This document shows positions 17,224 to 25,337 of a stretch of 64,000 nucleotides of DNA, piece after piece. Both the position numbers and the translations under genes were made by a program. The stretch comes from JAWVFM01 sp963843315. Lineage in GTDB: Bacteria > Actinomycetota > Thermoleophilia > Solirubrobacterales > 70-9. Position 1 is the stretch's first letter; each line of letters opens with the position of its first letter. The stretch is from assembly GCA_963843315.1 (NCBI GenBank), contig CAWJJU010000002.1, positions 62,001 to 126,000 on the forward strand. The letters are read 5' to 3'. The notes beneath the pieces were generated by a model, which worked only from the letters and a program-made list of their open reading frames with translations, ran no database searches and was not told the origin of the DNA.

Positions 17224-17246
17224 GCCCTCAGGCTAGATGGTTTGGC

Positions 17247-18155
17247 TCAGGCGGCGAGGGCGCTGGCGGCGCCGTTGGTGGCGCCGTTGTTGAGCAGGTC
17301 GAGGATGATCCCCTCGCGCAGCCCGCCCTTGCCGATCTGAAGCGGCTGGCCCAGCAGCTCGGAGAGCTTCTCGAGGAGCAGCACGCCGCTGGGGAGGATC
17401 CGCACCCGTGTCGGGTCGAGCTCGAACTTCTTCGCCACCTCGGCGACCGAGTCGCCGGCGAGCACGCGCACCGCACGCTCGAGCGTCTCGTACTCCAGGA
17501 CCGATCCCACCAGTGTGCGCAGCGACGTGGCGCTGCCACCCACCGCGACGGCCTGATCGGGCTTGTCCAGCTCGACGCCGTCGAAGAAGTCGGAGATGTG
17601 GTCGCGCAGCGCCCGGATCTCGGAGGCGGCCGGCGGGTCGTTCTTCAGGAAGTCCTCGCACAGCGACCCCGAGCCGATCTTGAACGAGCGGACCTCGCGC
17701 GCGCCCTCGCTGACCGTGCCGAGCACGATCTCGCTGGAGCCGCCGCCCACGTCGACGACGCCGACGGTTCCATCGACCGGGTGGCCGAGCGTCTTCGTGG
17801 CGCCGATGAACGCCAGGCGGCCCTCGTCCTGGTCGGAGAGGACCTCGACGGGACGCTCGCACTCCGACGCGATGCGCGCGATCACGTCGTCGCGGTTCGT
17901 CGCCTCGCGGATGGCCGCGGTGGCAACGATGCGCATCGCCTCCGCGCCGATCTCCTCCGCGAGCCGCACCTGGGTCGTGACCACCTCTGCAACCTCGTCG
18001 ATCTTCTCCTCGTCGATCGCGCCGTCGTGCGTGGTTGCCTTGCCGATGCGGGTGTATGCCCGCTGCTCCATCACCTTGCGGAGCTGGCCCTCGTTTGGCT
18101 CGGCAACGAGCACGCGAGTCGTGTTCGACCCGATGTCGATGGCTGCGCAGAGCAT
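17247..18155 (-). CDS. Ppx/GppA family exopolyphosphatase / pppGpp phosphatase
   Basis: 302-residue member of the ASKHA-fold Ppx/GppA family. Phosphate-binding motifs are CAAIDIGSNTTRVLVAE at the N-terminus and GVVDVGGGSSEIVLG in the middle, with AVGGSATSLRTL later. At about 300 residues it consists of the two catalytic domains only, as in many actinobacterial short-form enzymes; the C-terminal HD-like extension of E. coli Ppx is absent. It hydrolyses terminal phosphate from polyphosphate or pppGpp. ATG at 18155 was chosen because the conserved motif starts immediately after it. It heads the ppx-CHAD-CHAD-peptidase-ppk series. Confidence 0.92.
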   Translation of the reverse strand: MLCAAIDIGSNTTRVLVAEPNEGQLRKVMEQRAYTRIGKATTHDGAIDEEKIDEVAEVVTTQVRLAEEIGAEAMRIVATAAIREATNRDDVIARIASECERPVEVLSDQDEGRLAFIGATKTLGHPVDGTVGVVDVGGGSSEIVLGTVSEGAREVRSFKIGSGSLCEDFLKNDPPAASEIRALRDHISDFFDGVELDKPDQAVAVGGSATSLRTLVGSVLEYETLERAVRVLAGDSVAEVAKKFELDPTRVRILPSGVLLLEKLSELLGQPLQIGKGGLREGIILDLLNNGATNGAASALAA

Positions 18156-18218
18156 CCCGATCGATGATCGCAGACCCGACGGATGAGGGCGCCTCGCAAA
18201 ATCCCCGGATAACGCGGA

Positions 18219-18251
18219 ATTCACAGGTCGTTGACGCATCGTTCACCCCGC
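18219..18251 (+). promoter_or_regulatory. Predicted PHO box, three 11-nt direct repeats
   Basis: Three units start at 18219 (ATTCAC), 18230 (GTTGAC) and 18241 (GTTCAC), exactly 11 nt apart. GTTCAC-like repeats with 11-nt spacing are the established PhoP box of Streptomyces. The array is in the gap between ppx (minus strand) and the isomerase gene (plus strand). A TAGCCT -10 for the latter lies at 18268-18273. Phosphate-starvation activation of the plus-strand gene is the simplest reading. Confidence 0.6.
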
Positions 18252-18267
18252 CCCGTGAGTCCGCTCC

Positions 18268-18273
18268 TAGCCT
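18268..18273 (+). promoter_or_regulatory. Predicted -10 element downstream of the PHO box
   Basis: TAGCCT seven bases before the ATG at 18281, with no recognisable -35 hexamer. This fits an activator-dependent promoter driven from the adjacent PHO box. Confidence 0.45.
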
Positions 18274-18280
18274 GGCTGCG

Positions 18281-19198
18281 ATGGCGGTTACGAATGCGCC
18301 ACACGGGCAGGGGGCCCTCGCCGAGCCGGCGGCGGGAACGCAATCCGATCCGCTCGCCGGCCGCTTCGGCGTCACCGTTCCGCACGAATGGTGGCCCTCC
18401 GCGCCCCTGCTGAAGTCCTACGAGGCAGCGGGGTTCGACTGGGTGCAAGTCGACGCCCCTCCCGCCTCGGTCCTCGCGGACCGCCACCACCGCGGCGTCC
18501 ACGCCAATGCGCTCGGCGAAGCCCTCCTCCCCACCGGCCTGCGCGCGGTGATCCACGCGCCCTCGGGGCTTCGCGTCGGCAGGCCGGGAGGAGCCCCCGC
18601 GTTCGCGGGCCTGCTCGAGTACGCAGGGCTCGCCGGCGCGGCAATCGTCGTCTACCACGCCCTCGGTGTGCCCGACGAGGCGGGCGCAGAATCCGAGCTG
18701 AGCCGCGAGGCCGAGGCCCTGCGGCGCCTCGCGGTGCGAGCCGAGGAGCTTGGCGTGCTGATCGCCCTCGAGAACCTCGCGCCGCTCTACCCCGGGCAGG
18801 AGGCGATCTCGGCCAACCCGCTGAGCCTGCGCGGCGCCGTGCTGCGGGCCAGCTCCGACGCTGTCGGCGTCTGCATCGACGTCGGCCACGCCCACATCGT
18901 CGCCGAGCGCCGCCACACGTCTCTCGCGCAGTTCGTCGAGCCCGTGCTCGACCTCGCGATCCTCTTCCACGCCCACGACAACTACGGCGCGCGCGACGGC
19001 AGGCATCGGCGTGCCGCGGGCGTGGACCCGCTGCGCCTCGACCTGCATCTCCCACCGGGGCGGGGAACCCTGCCCTGGCACGAGCTTCGCCCGGCGATCG
19101 CCGGGCACGACGCGCCCGTCGTCATCGAGGCGCATCCGCCCTACCGCCCGCGCCCGACCGAGCTGCGGCGCACGGCGGCCGAGGCCATCGCGGGCTGA
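18281..19198 (+). CDS. Sugar phosphate isomerase/epimerase-like TIM-barrel protein
   Basis: 305-residue member of the xylose isomerase-like TIM-barrel (AP endonuclease 2) superfamily. Barrel strands with metal-ligand candidates are visible: GVLIALENLAPLYPG (Glu), GVCIDVGHAHIVAERRH (Asp and His), LFHAHDNYG (His/Asp) and APVVIEAHPPY (Glu). The substrate is unknown; the family includes sugar isomerases, inosose dehydratases and nucleases. A three-unit PHO box and a -10 directly precede the gene, so expression is probably induced by phosphate starvation. Its stop is one base from the convergent phoU stop. Confidence 0.8.
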   Translation: MAVTNAPHGQGALAEPAAGTQSDPLAGRFGVTVPHEWWPSAPLLKSYEAAGFDWVQVDAPPASVLADRHHRGVHANALGEALLPTGLRAVIHAPSGLRVGRPGGAPAFAGLLEYAGLAGAAIVVYHALGVPDEAGAESELSREAEALRRLAVRAEELGVLIALENLAPLYPGQEAISANPLSLRGAVLRASSDAVGVCIDVGHAHIVAERRHTSLAQFVEPVLDLAILFHAHDNYGARDGRHRRAAGVDPLRLDLHLPPGRGTLPWHELRPAIAGHDAPVVIEAHPPYRPRPTELRRTAAEAIAG

Positions 19199-19199
19199 A

Positions 19200-19904
19200 T
19201 CAGCCCGGCTCGATTACCCCGTTGCCGGGGTGGGAGGCGTCCTCGAACTCGCGGAAGAGCCCGGTCACGATGAAGGCGACCTGTTCGCCGACGTCGACGG
19301 CGTTGTCGCCGATGCGCTCGATGGCACGCGAGACGAGCATCATCGTCATGGCCCACTCGCGGCGATCCGCGTCGTCCCCCACCTCGAGCGCAAGGCGGAA
19401 GCATTCCTTGTTGAGGCTGTCGACGACGTCGTCCTGTCGCACCAGGTCACGGGCCAGCTCGACGTCGCGCTCGAGGAAGGCCCGCCTGGCCTGAATGATC
19501 AGCGACCGGACCTGCTTGCCCATGGTCATGATGTTCTCGACCATGCGGTCGTCGGTCGGTGGGTTGTGACCCGTCAGCGGGATCATCTTCGCGATGTTCA
19601 CGCACTGATCGCCCATGCGCTCGATGTTCTTCATCACGTGCAGCAGGGCGGCGATCTGGCGCAGGTCGGTGGCCACCGGGGCCTGGGTCGCCAGCAGCGT
19701 GAGGATCGCCTGGTGCACCTCCAGGTAGCGGCCGTCGATCTCGTCGTCGTTGGCCACGACGATCGCGGCGAGCTCGACGTCGGAGTTCTGCACCGCCTCA
19801 ACCGCGCGGTCGAGTGCGGTGATGACGAGGTTCAGCCCGTCCAGGCCCTTCTGCTCGAGCGCGTCCAGCGCCTCGCGGTACTCGACTCGGGTCTGGCCCT
19901 CCAT
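19200..19904 (-). CDS. phoU: Phosphate transport system regulator PhoU
   Basis: 234-residue PhoU with the duplicated three-helix repeat. Metal-binding style motifs occur once per repeat: the first half has LHVMKNIERMGDQCVNIAKM, the second VSRAIERIGDNAVDVGEQV. PhoU links the Pst transporter to the phosphate sensor kinase and helps repress the regulon when phosphate is plentiful. The ATG at 19904 overlaps the pstB stop by one base. It is the last gene of pstS-C-A-B-phoU. Confidence 0.96.
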   Translation of the reverse strand: MEGQTRVEYREALDALEQKGLDGLNLVITALDRAVEAVQNSDVELAAIVVANDDEIDGRYLEVHQAILTLLATQAPVATDLRQIAALLHVMKNIERMGDQCVNIAKMIPLTGHNPPTDDRMVENIMTMGKQVRSLIIQARRAFLERDVELARDLVRQDDVVDSLNKECFRLALEVGDDADRREWAMTMMLVSRAIERIGDNAVDVGEQVAFIVTGLFREFEDASHPGNGVIEPG

Positions 19905-20809
19905 CAGCCGAACTTCCCGCTGACGTACTGCTCTGTCCGCTCGTCGTCGGGGTTGGTGAAGATCTTGTCGGTCGGCGCGACCTCCACCAGGTCCCCGCTG
20001 AGCAGGAACGCCGTGGTGTCGGCAACGCGCGCCGCCTGCTGCATGTTGTGGGTGACGATCGCGATCGTCACCCGATCCTTGAGCTGCGCGATCAGCTCCT
20101 CGATGCGGAGCGTGGCGACGGGGTCGAGCGCTGAGCAAGGCTCGTCCATGAGCAGCACTTCCGGGTCGACCGCCAGCGCCCGGGCGATGCACAGGCGCTG
20201 CTGTTGGCCTCCGGACAGGCTCACTCCGGGCTTCGACAGCCGGTCCTTGACCTCGTCCCAGAGGCCGGCTCCCACCAGGGCCTCCTCCACCTTGCCGTCC
20301 AGCCCCTTGCGCATCCCGGCGAGCTTGAGCCCGGCGGCGACGTTGTCGAAGATCGACATCGTCGGGAACGGGTTCGGTTTCTGGAAGACCATGCCCACGA
20401 CCCGCCGCACGGAGACGACGTCGACGCCCGAGGCGTAGAGGTCGAACCCGTCGAGCGTCACCTTCCCCTCGGCCCGGGCGGAGAGAATCTCCTCGTGCAT
20501 GCGATTGACGCAGCGCACCATCGTCGACTTGCCGCACCCGGAGGGGCCGATGATCGCGGTCACCCTCTCGGGCTCGAACGTGAGGTTCACGTCGCGCACC
20601 GCGTGGTTGTCGCCGTAGTAGGCGTTGAGGTCCTGAAGCTCGACGCGGCGTATCGGTCCGGCTTCGGCAGCGCGGCGAGGAGACGATGTCGTCCCGCCCG
20701 CCGGCGACGGCGCCCGGAACCCCGCGCCGGCCGCCCCGCTTGTGAGATCGGTGTCCTGTCGCGAAGGCTCGGTCATCGGCAGATCAGTGGTGCTCTCTGG
20801 GGGGTTCAT
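19904..20809 (-). CDS. pstB: Phosphate ABC transporter ATP-binding protein PstB
   Basis: 301-residue ATPase of the high-affinity phosphate importer. Walker A is GPSGCGKST, the ABC signature is LSGGQQQR, Walker B is EVLLMDEP, and the Q-loop region reads GMVFQKPNPFPTMSIFDN, which is diagnostic of PstB. About 50 residues of Pro/Ser/Thr-rich sequence precede the domain and are unusual. The start at 20809 is supported by AGGAG seven bases upstream; an ATG at 20836 lacks such a site. It energises the PstCA channel. Confidence 0.96.
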   Translation of the reverse strand: MNPPESTTDLPMTEPSRQDTDLTSGAAGAGFRAPSPAGGTTSSPRRAAEAGPIRRVELQDLNAYYGDNHAVRDVNLTFEPERVTAIIGPSGCGKSTMVRCVNRMHEEILSARAEGKVTLDGFDLYASGVDVVSVRRVVGMVFQKPNPFPTMSIFDNVAAGLKLAGMRKGLDGKVEEALVGAGLWDEVKDRLSKPGVSLSGGQQQRLCIARALAVDPEVLLMDEPCSALDPVATLRIEELIAQLKDRVTIAIVTHNMQQAARVADTTAFLLSGDLVEVAPTDKIFTNPDDERTEQYVSGKFG

Positions 20810-20851
20810 CGTAGGGCTCCTTTGAACAGCTGGCATGTTGCTTCGACGAGG

Positions 20852-21748
20852 TCATCCCTTCAGACGTCTCAGCGAGCGCGCGTGGAATGCGCGCGCAACC
20901 ACATTGAGGAGAAGGACGAAGAGGATCAGGATCAGCGCGGCGCCCCAGGCCTGTGCGTGAGACTCGGGATAGGGTTGCTCGGAAAGGGTGAAGATGGTCA
21001 CCGGTATCGAGGCCACGGATTGGCTGATGTCGGTGCTGACGGTTGCGGGTGCGATCGAGCAGACGAAGAGCAGTGGTGCCGTTTCTCCGGCGACGCGGGC
21101 GACGCCGAGCAGGGATCCCGTGAGCAGGCCGCCAAAGGCGGTCGGGAGGACGATTCTCAGTACCACCCGCCACCTGGCGATGCCCAGGGCGTAGGCGCCT
21201 TCCTTGAGTGCCCCTGGGACCAGCGCAAGGATCTCCTGCGCGGTCCGGGCAACGATCGGCAGCATGATGATGGCGAGCGCGATGCCGCCGGCCTTGGCGC
21301 TCTGCTGCCCGCCGTCCACAAGGAGTCCGAAGACGAAGATGCCGGTCACGATCGTCGGCACGCCGTTGAGGATGTCGAGGCCGAAGCGCACTACGTAGTT
21401 CACGCGCGGGCCGGCGAACTCGCTGGTGTAGATGGCGACCAGCAGGCCGGCCGGTATTGCGATCACGCTGGCGATCGCGATGAGCATTGCGGTACCCACG
21501 ATGGAGTTCGCGATTCCAGCCCCGGCGCCGCCGAACACCTGGCCGGCGCCGGACTTGGTCAGGAAGTCGAGGTTGATCGCGGAGAGTCCGTGCACCGCCA
21601 CCGAGCCGATGACGATTGCCAGCACCGCGACCGCCAGGAGAGCGGCGATCGTGGATGCCACTTCGACGATCCGGTTGGTTCGATGGCGCCGGCGCAGCGA
21701 CGGGTCGCCTGAGAACGGGTTGGCCGGCTGTAGCGATGCCGCTTCCAT
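20852..21748 (-). CDS. pstA: Phosphate ABC transporter permease PstA
   Basis: 298-residue permease with about six membrane segments after a basic N-terminus (LRRRHRTNR). The cytoplasmic coupling loop reads LKEGAYALGIARWRVVLRIV, then LPTAFGGLLTGSLLG, as in PstA. The segment DILNGVPTIVTGIFVFGL is also typical. It forms the phosphate channel with PstC. Its ATG abuts the pstC stop with no gap, and pstB follows after 42 nt. Confidence 0.95.
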   Translation of the reverse strand: MEAASLQPANPFSGDPSLRRRHRTNRIVEVASTIAALLAVAVLAIVIGSVAVHGLSAINLDFLTKSGAGQVFGGAGAGIANSIVGTAMLIAIASVIAIPAGLLVAIYTSEFAGPRVNYVVRFGLDILNGVPTIVTGIFVFGLLVDGGQQSAKAGGIALAIIMLPIVARTAQEILALVPGALKEGAYALGIARWRVVLRIVLPTAFGGLLTGSLLGVARVAGETAPLLFVCSIAPATVSTDISQSVASIPVTIFTLSEQPYPESHAQAWGAALILILFVLLLNVVARAFHARSLRRLKG

Positions 21749-22720
21749 CTACGTTCCCTTCAGGGTCATTCGCTGCACGATCAGGCGCGCGGCGACGTTG
21801 ACGAGGAGCGCGAAGACGAGCAGGATCGCCGCGAGGTAAACCAGGGAGCTCGTTTGCAGCGCGGTCGCCGCGCCGCGGTACTGAGCGGCGATCCGGGCCG
21901 CCAGCGTGTCGCCGGGAGCGAACAGCGACGCGTGGATGCCGAGCGCTCCACCCACCACCTGGGTGACCGCGATCGCCTCGCCAATGGCCCTGCCGAGGCC
22001 GAGGATCATGGCGCCCACGATTCCGGGACGACAGACCGGAAGCACCACTCTTCGGACCATTTCCCAACGCGTGGCACCGAGGGCGTATGCGCCCTCCTTG
22101 AGCTCGGTCGGAACCGTCTCCATGACCTCGCGGGTGACCGAGGTGACGATCGGCACGGCCATGATCGTGAGAATGACCGCCGCGGGCAGGAGTCCCGCGG
22201 GGGAGGCATCGCCGCTGAAAAGTGGGATCCAGCCGAGGACGCTATTGAGCGCGGGCTCGATGGTGTCGTTCATAACCGGGCCGAGAACGATGATGCCCCA
22301 GAGCCCGAGGATCACCGAGGGAATGGCTGCCAGAAGGTCGACCAGGGTGGCCACGGGCCGCCGCAGGCGGCGGGGGGAGAGCTCGGTTAGAAAGATCGCG
22401 ATCGCGATCGAAAGCGGCCCTGCGATGAGCAGCGCAATCGCCGACGTCATGACGGTCCCGTAGATCAGGCTCGCGGCGCCGAACTGGTTGGTCACCGGGT
22501 TCCAGACCTCGTGCCCGACGAAGCTGACCCCGAACGCGCTGATCGCCGGCTGCGCCTCGTGGATTACCTCGTAGATGATGGCGCCGATGAGCGCAACCGA
22601 GGCGATGGCGGCAAGCGCCGAAAGCCACTTGAGGACGGGGTCGCCCAGCCGATCCCTCATCCGCCGGGGGATGAGAAAGCTCGAGGGCCCTCCCAATGCT
22701 TGGGCCTGCGGAGTGGACAT
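21749..22720 (-). CDS. pstC: Phosphate ABC transporter permease PstC
   Basis: 323-residue permease with about six hydrophobic segments. Family markers are LLAAIPSVILGLWGIIVLGP and the coupling loop LKEGAYALGATRWEMVRRVV followed by LPVCRPGIVGAMILGLGRA. It pairs with PstA to form the phosphate channel. It is separated from pstS by 99 nt containing a strong hairpin, which would lower permease synthesis relative to the binding protein. Confidence 0.95.
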   Translation of the reverse strand: MSTPQAQALGGPSSFLIPRRMRDRLGDPVLKWLSALAAIASVALIGAIIYEVIHEAQPAISAFGVSFVGHEVWNPVTNQFGAASLIYGTVMTSAIALLIAGPLSIAIAIFLTELSPRRLRRPVATLVDLLAAIPSVILGLWGIIVLGPVMNDTIEPALNSVLGWIPLFSGDASPAGLLPAAVILTIMAVPIVTSVTREVMETVPTELKEGAYALGATRWEMVRRVVLPVCRPGIVGAMILGLGRAIGEAIAVTQVVGGALGIHASLFAPGDTLAARIAAQYRGAATALQTSSLVYLAAILLVFALLVNVAARLIVQRMTLKGT

Positions 22721-22768
22721 GCCTTGCGCCTGCCTTGGTTCCTATGAACCTGTCGTGGTCGTGGAAGC

Positions 22769-22801
22769 GGGCACCCGGAGGTTATTCGTCTCCGGGTGCC
22801 C
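22769..22801 (-). terminator. Attenuator hairpin between pstS and pstC
   Basis: A perfect 12-bp stem (GGGCACCCGGAG with CTCCGGGTGCCC) encloses a nine-base loop. It lies 19 nt after the pstS stop. Hairpins in this position commonly stabilise the binding-protein message or partly terminate transcription, giving more PstS than PstCAB. Confidence 0.75.
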
Positions 22802-22819
22802 GCTGGTCCACATGCGGTT

Positions 22820-23881
22820 CTAGCCGCCGATCTTGGCGATCAGCGCCTTGTCGTCGCTGACGACCTGCTTCGGCAGCGTGCCGTAGTTGAGGCCGTCGGC
22901 GTAGGACTGGCCGGCGCCGATGGCGTAGGTGATGAACTTCTGCAGGTCGCTGGCCTTGGGCGAGCTGGCCGGGACGATCACGTACGTGAACGTCGCGTCC
23001 GGCCACGCGTCCTTGGCCGAGGCCGGCGGGTTGACGATCGAGACGCCACCCTCAGGCACGGACTTCACCGTCGCCGCGGCCGCGTTGATGCTGTCCACCG
23101 ATGCCTTCGGGTAGTTGCCCGCGGCGTTCTGCACGAGCGCGTAGCTGAGGTCGTTGGAGAGCACGTACGCCATCGGCAAGTAGCCGATCGCGCCGTCGTG
23201 CGCGGCCACTGCCGCGGAGACGCCGTCGCTGCCTTCGGCGCCAGTGCCCGTCGGGAACTGAACCTGCGTAGACGTTCCGACCTTCGACTTGAAATCGGAA
23301 CTCACGTTCGACAGGAAGTCCGTGAACGCGTAGGTGTCGCCGGAGCCATCGGAGCGATAGACCGGGGTGATCTTCGTCGACGGCAGGCTGACGCCGGGAT
23401 TGGCCTTTGCGATCTCCGGGTCGTTCCAGGTCGTGACGTTGCCCAGGTAGATGTCGGCCAGCGCCTGGTCGGTCAGCTTGATGTTGTTCGGGGCGCCCTT
23501 GACGTTGTAGGCGGGCACCACCGCACCGAGAGACCAGGGAATCTGGATACAGCCGTCGCACGCCTTCGCCTGGTCGGACGACAGCGGCGCGTCGGAAGCG
23601 CCGAAATCGACCGTCCGCGAGGTGATCTGGTCGATGCCGCCGCCGGAACCGATGGACCCGTAGGTCACCGTGTTGCCGGAATCGGAGGCGTACCCGGCCG
23701 TCCACTTGGACATCAGCGGAGCGACGAACGTGCTGCCGGCGCCGACGAGCGGGCTGGAGCTGGAGCCGCTGCTCGAGCTCGTGCTGCTGCTGGTGCTGCT
23801 CGATGACGAGCCGCAGGCGGCCACTGTGAGGGCCAGGGCGCCGGCCACGACGGCCGCCGCAAAGGGGCGATGCTTCTTCAC
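22820..23881 (-). CDS. pstS: Phosphate-binding lipoprotein PstS
   Basis: 353-residue extracytoplasmic phosphate-binding lipoprotein. The signal peptide ends in the lipobox LTVAAC with Cys23 as the lipidation site, followed by a long Ser/Thr linker. The mature domain contains PLVGAGSTFVAPLMSKWT, GSIGSGGGIDQI and DFGASDAPLSSDQ, which form the phosphate-binding cleft, and YRSDGSGDTYAFTDFLS in the second lobe. It captures phosphate for PstCAB. A two-unit PHO box lies 109 nt upstream of the start codon. Confidence 0.96.
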   Translation of the reverse strand: MKKHRPFAAAVVAGALALTVAACGSSSSSTSSSTSSSSGSSSSPLVGAGSTFVAPLMSKWTAGYASDSGNTVTYGSIGSGGGIDQITSRTVDFGASDAPLSSDQAKACDGCIQIPWSLGAVVPAYNVKGAPNNIKLTDQALADIYLGNVTTWNDPEIAKANPGVSLPSTKITPVYRSDGSGDTYAFTDFLSNVSSDFKSKVGTSTQVQFPTGTGAEGSDGVSAAVAAHDGAIGYLPMAYVLSNDLSYALVQNAAGNYPKASVDSINAAAATVKSVPEGGVSIVNPPASAKDAWPDATFTYVIVPASSPKASDLQKFITYAIGAGQSYADGLNYGTLPKQVVSDDKALIAKIGG

Positions 23882-23989
23882 GAAGTCTCCTTAGATCGAT
23901 TCCAGGCTTGATGCCTTTGCCGGCCAGAGCAAGGCCGACGCCCGGAGCGTCCCAGGGGTGGTGAGGCCACTTGTTATCGAGCCGTAGCC

Positions 23990-24011
23990 GACTTGTGAAC
24001 AAGTCGTGAAC
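23990..24011 (-). promoter_or_regulatory. Predicted PHO box of the pst operon
   Basis: On the minus strand two units read GTTCACGACTT and GTTCACAAGTC, an 11-nt direct repeat. A GATAAC -10-like element follows 16 nt after the last GTTCAC. A separate inverted repeat (TGTCAC, six bases, GTGACA) lies just upstream at 24019-24036. This is the expected PhoP/PhoB binding position for phosphate-starvation induction of pstS. Confidence 0.7.
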
Positions 24012-24092
24012 AGGCGGATGTCACGAAGTTGTGACACGGCTTTTACGGAAACGTAACGTCGCGGGCGCCGCGCGCTGAAACCCTCGCTTCCC

Positions 24093-24560
24093 ATGAGGCA
24101 TCAGCGAGGGCTAGGGGCGAAGGATGCCCTGCCCGCCTACTCGGATGGGCGGCTCGAAGTGCGGCCCGCGGACTACATCGCCACGGCCGACGGCGCGCTC
24201 CTGCGGTTGAAGCTGCGCGAGCTCGGACTGCTGGCGGCGCTGGCCAACGAGCCGGATCGCGTCGTCACCCGCGAGGAGCTCCTGGAGCGGGTCTGGGACG
24301 ACGAAGAGAGCGTTACCCCGCGCGCGGTCGACGCGGCGATCGCGCGTCTGCGAGCCGCGCTTGCGACGGCCCTTCCGGACCGCAGCTATATCCACACCCA
24401 TTCGCGGGTGGGATATCGCTTCGCACCCGAGCCCGCGGCTCAGGTGGAGGCGCTGATCGAGGACGGCTCGGCCGCCTCGACGGCGGCGTCGGCGATCTCG
24501 GCCTCGCCGGGACCCGAGGGCGCATCCTCGGCGCGGCCCGGGTCGGCCTCGAACCTGTAG
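24093..24560 (+). CDS. Stand-alone OmpR/PhoB-type winged-helix DNA-binding protein
   Basis: 155-residue protein with a single C-terminal-type response-regulator domain and no receiver. The recognition helix region reads PRAVDAAIARLRAALATALP, followed by the wing SYIHTHSRVGYRFAPEP. The N-terminus starts just before the DNA-binding domain, and the 211-nt gap upstream belongs to the divergent pst promoter. An Ala/Ser-rich tail follows the domain and overlaps the end of the opposing regulator gene by 121 bases. Without a receiver it cannot be phosphorylated in the usual way. A role at the neighbouring pst promoter is plausible but unproven. Confidence 0.7.
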   Translation: MRHQRGLGAKDALPAYSDGRLEVRPADYIATADGALLRLKLRELGLLAALANEPDRVVTREELLERVWDDEESVTPRAVDAAIARLRAALATALPDRSYIHTHSRVGYRFAPEPAAQVEALIEDGSAASTAASAISASPGPEGASSARPGSASNL

Positions 24561-25244
24561 CCGACTCCGAAGTGGGTGTGGATGTACTCCCAGCCGGGGG
24601 AGTGCTGGTGAAGCTTCGCGCGCAGCTTGCGGACGAAGACGTCGACCGAGCGGTCGCCGTGAGCCATGGAGTAGCCCCAGACGCGCTGGTAGATGTCGTC
24701 GCGCTCTAGCACCCTCCCGCCCGCATCGGCGAGCACGGACAGCAGCTCGTACTCGCGGCGCGTGAGCCCGACCGCCTTGCCGGCGGCAAAGGCCTCGAAC
24801 TGGTCGGGCCTGATCTCCAGCTCGCCGGCCGTCGAGCGGGCCCGCGTCGCCGCGGGGCTCGCCACGCCGTCGGCGGCGTGCGACCGCCTCCAAGCGCGCG
24901 ATCACCTCCTCGGGGTGCGCGGGCTTGGCGATCCAGTCGTCGGCCCCCATGCGCAGGCCGCGCACGCGCTGGGCCACGGTCGCGTCCTGGGTGATGACCA
25001 CGAGCCCGAGCTCGGGAAGCATGGTGGCCACACGCTCGAGGAACTCCCAGCCGATCGGCTCAACGACGCGGAGGTCCAGCAGCAGCGCGCTCAGCTTCAT
25101 GGCCACGAGCTCGTCGGCCGGCACGGGGCCAGAGAAGACGCGGTACTCCCACCCGGCCGCGTCCAGGCGGCGGGTCAGCACCTTCAGGAAGCCCGAGTCC
25201 GTGTCGATGACGGCGAGCCGCGGTTTCGCTGGCGAGACTGTCAT
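24440..25244 (-). pseudogene. PhoB-like response regulator split by a frameshift
   Basis: The receiver domain (RLAVIDTDSGFLKVLTRRLD, LLLDLRVVEPIGWEFLERV, DDWIAKPAHPEEVIARLEAV) runs from 25244 to about 24850. The DNA-binding domain (LEIRPDQFEAFAAG, then SVDVFVRKLRAKLHQHSPGW and YIHTHFGVGYRFEADP) is in the next frame and ends at 24440. The change is a net +1 at about 24830-24860, close to the linker. The phosphoacceptor Asp in LLLDLR and the Lys in IAKPAHP are intact. Both halves are well conserved, so a sequencing error, recent mutation or separate translation from GTG 24865 are all possible. It stands next to the pst operon and is the obvious candidate phosphate regulator. Confidence 0.75.
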
Positions 25245-25315
25245 GGCAGAGCGGGGCCGATTCGGACGCCGCTTCGCGTTCGATGGTAGCGGGATGGATG
25301 GGCGCGAACGTGCGT

Positions 25316-25337
25316 GTTCACAGGGTTTTCACAGGCG
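25316..25337 (+). promoter_or_regulatory. Possible PHO box upstream of the regulator gene
   Basis: GTTCAC at 25316-25321 and TTTCAC at 25327-25332 are spaced 11 nt, as in the boxes before pstS and before 18281. They lie 72-88 nt upstream of the regulator start, in inverted orientation relative to that gene. Autoregulation is possible. With only two units and one mismatch the support is modest. Confidence 0.4.
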
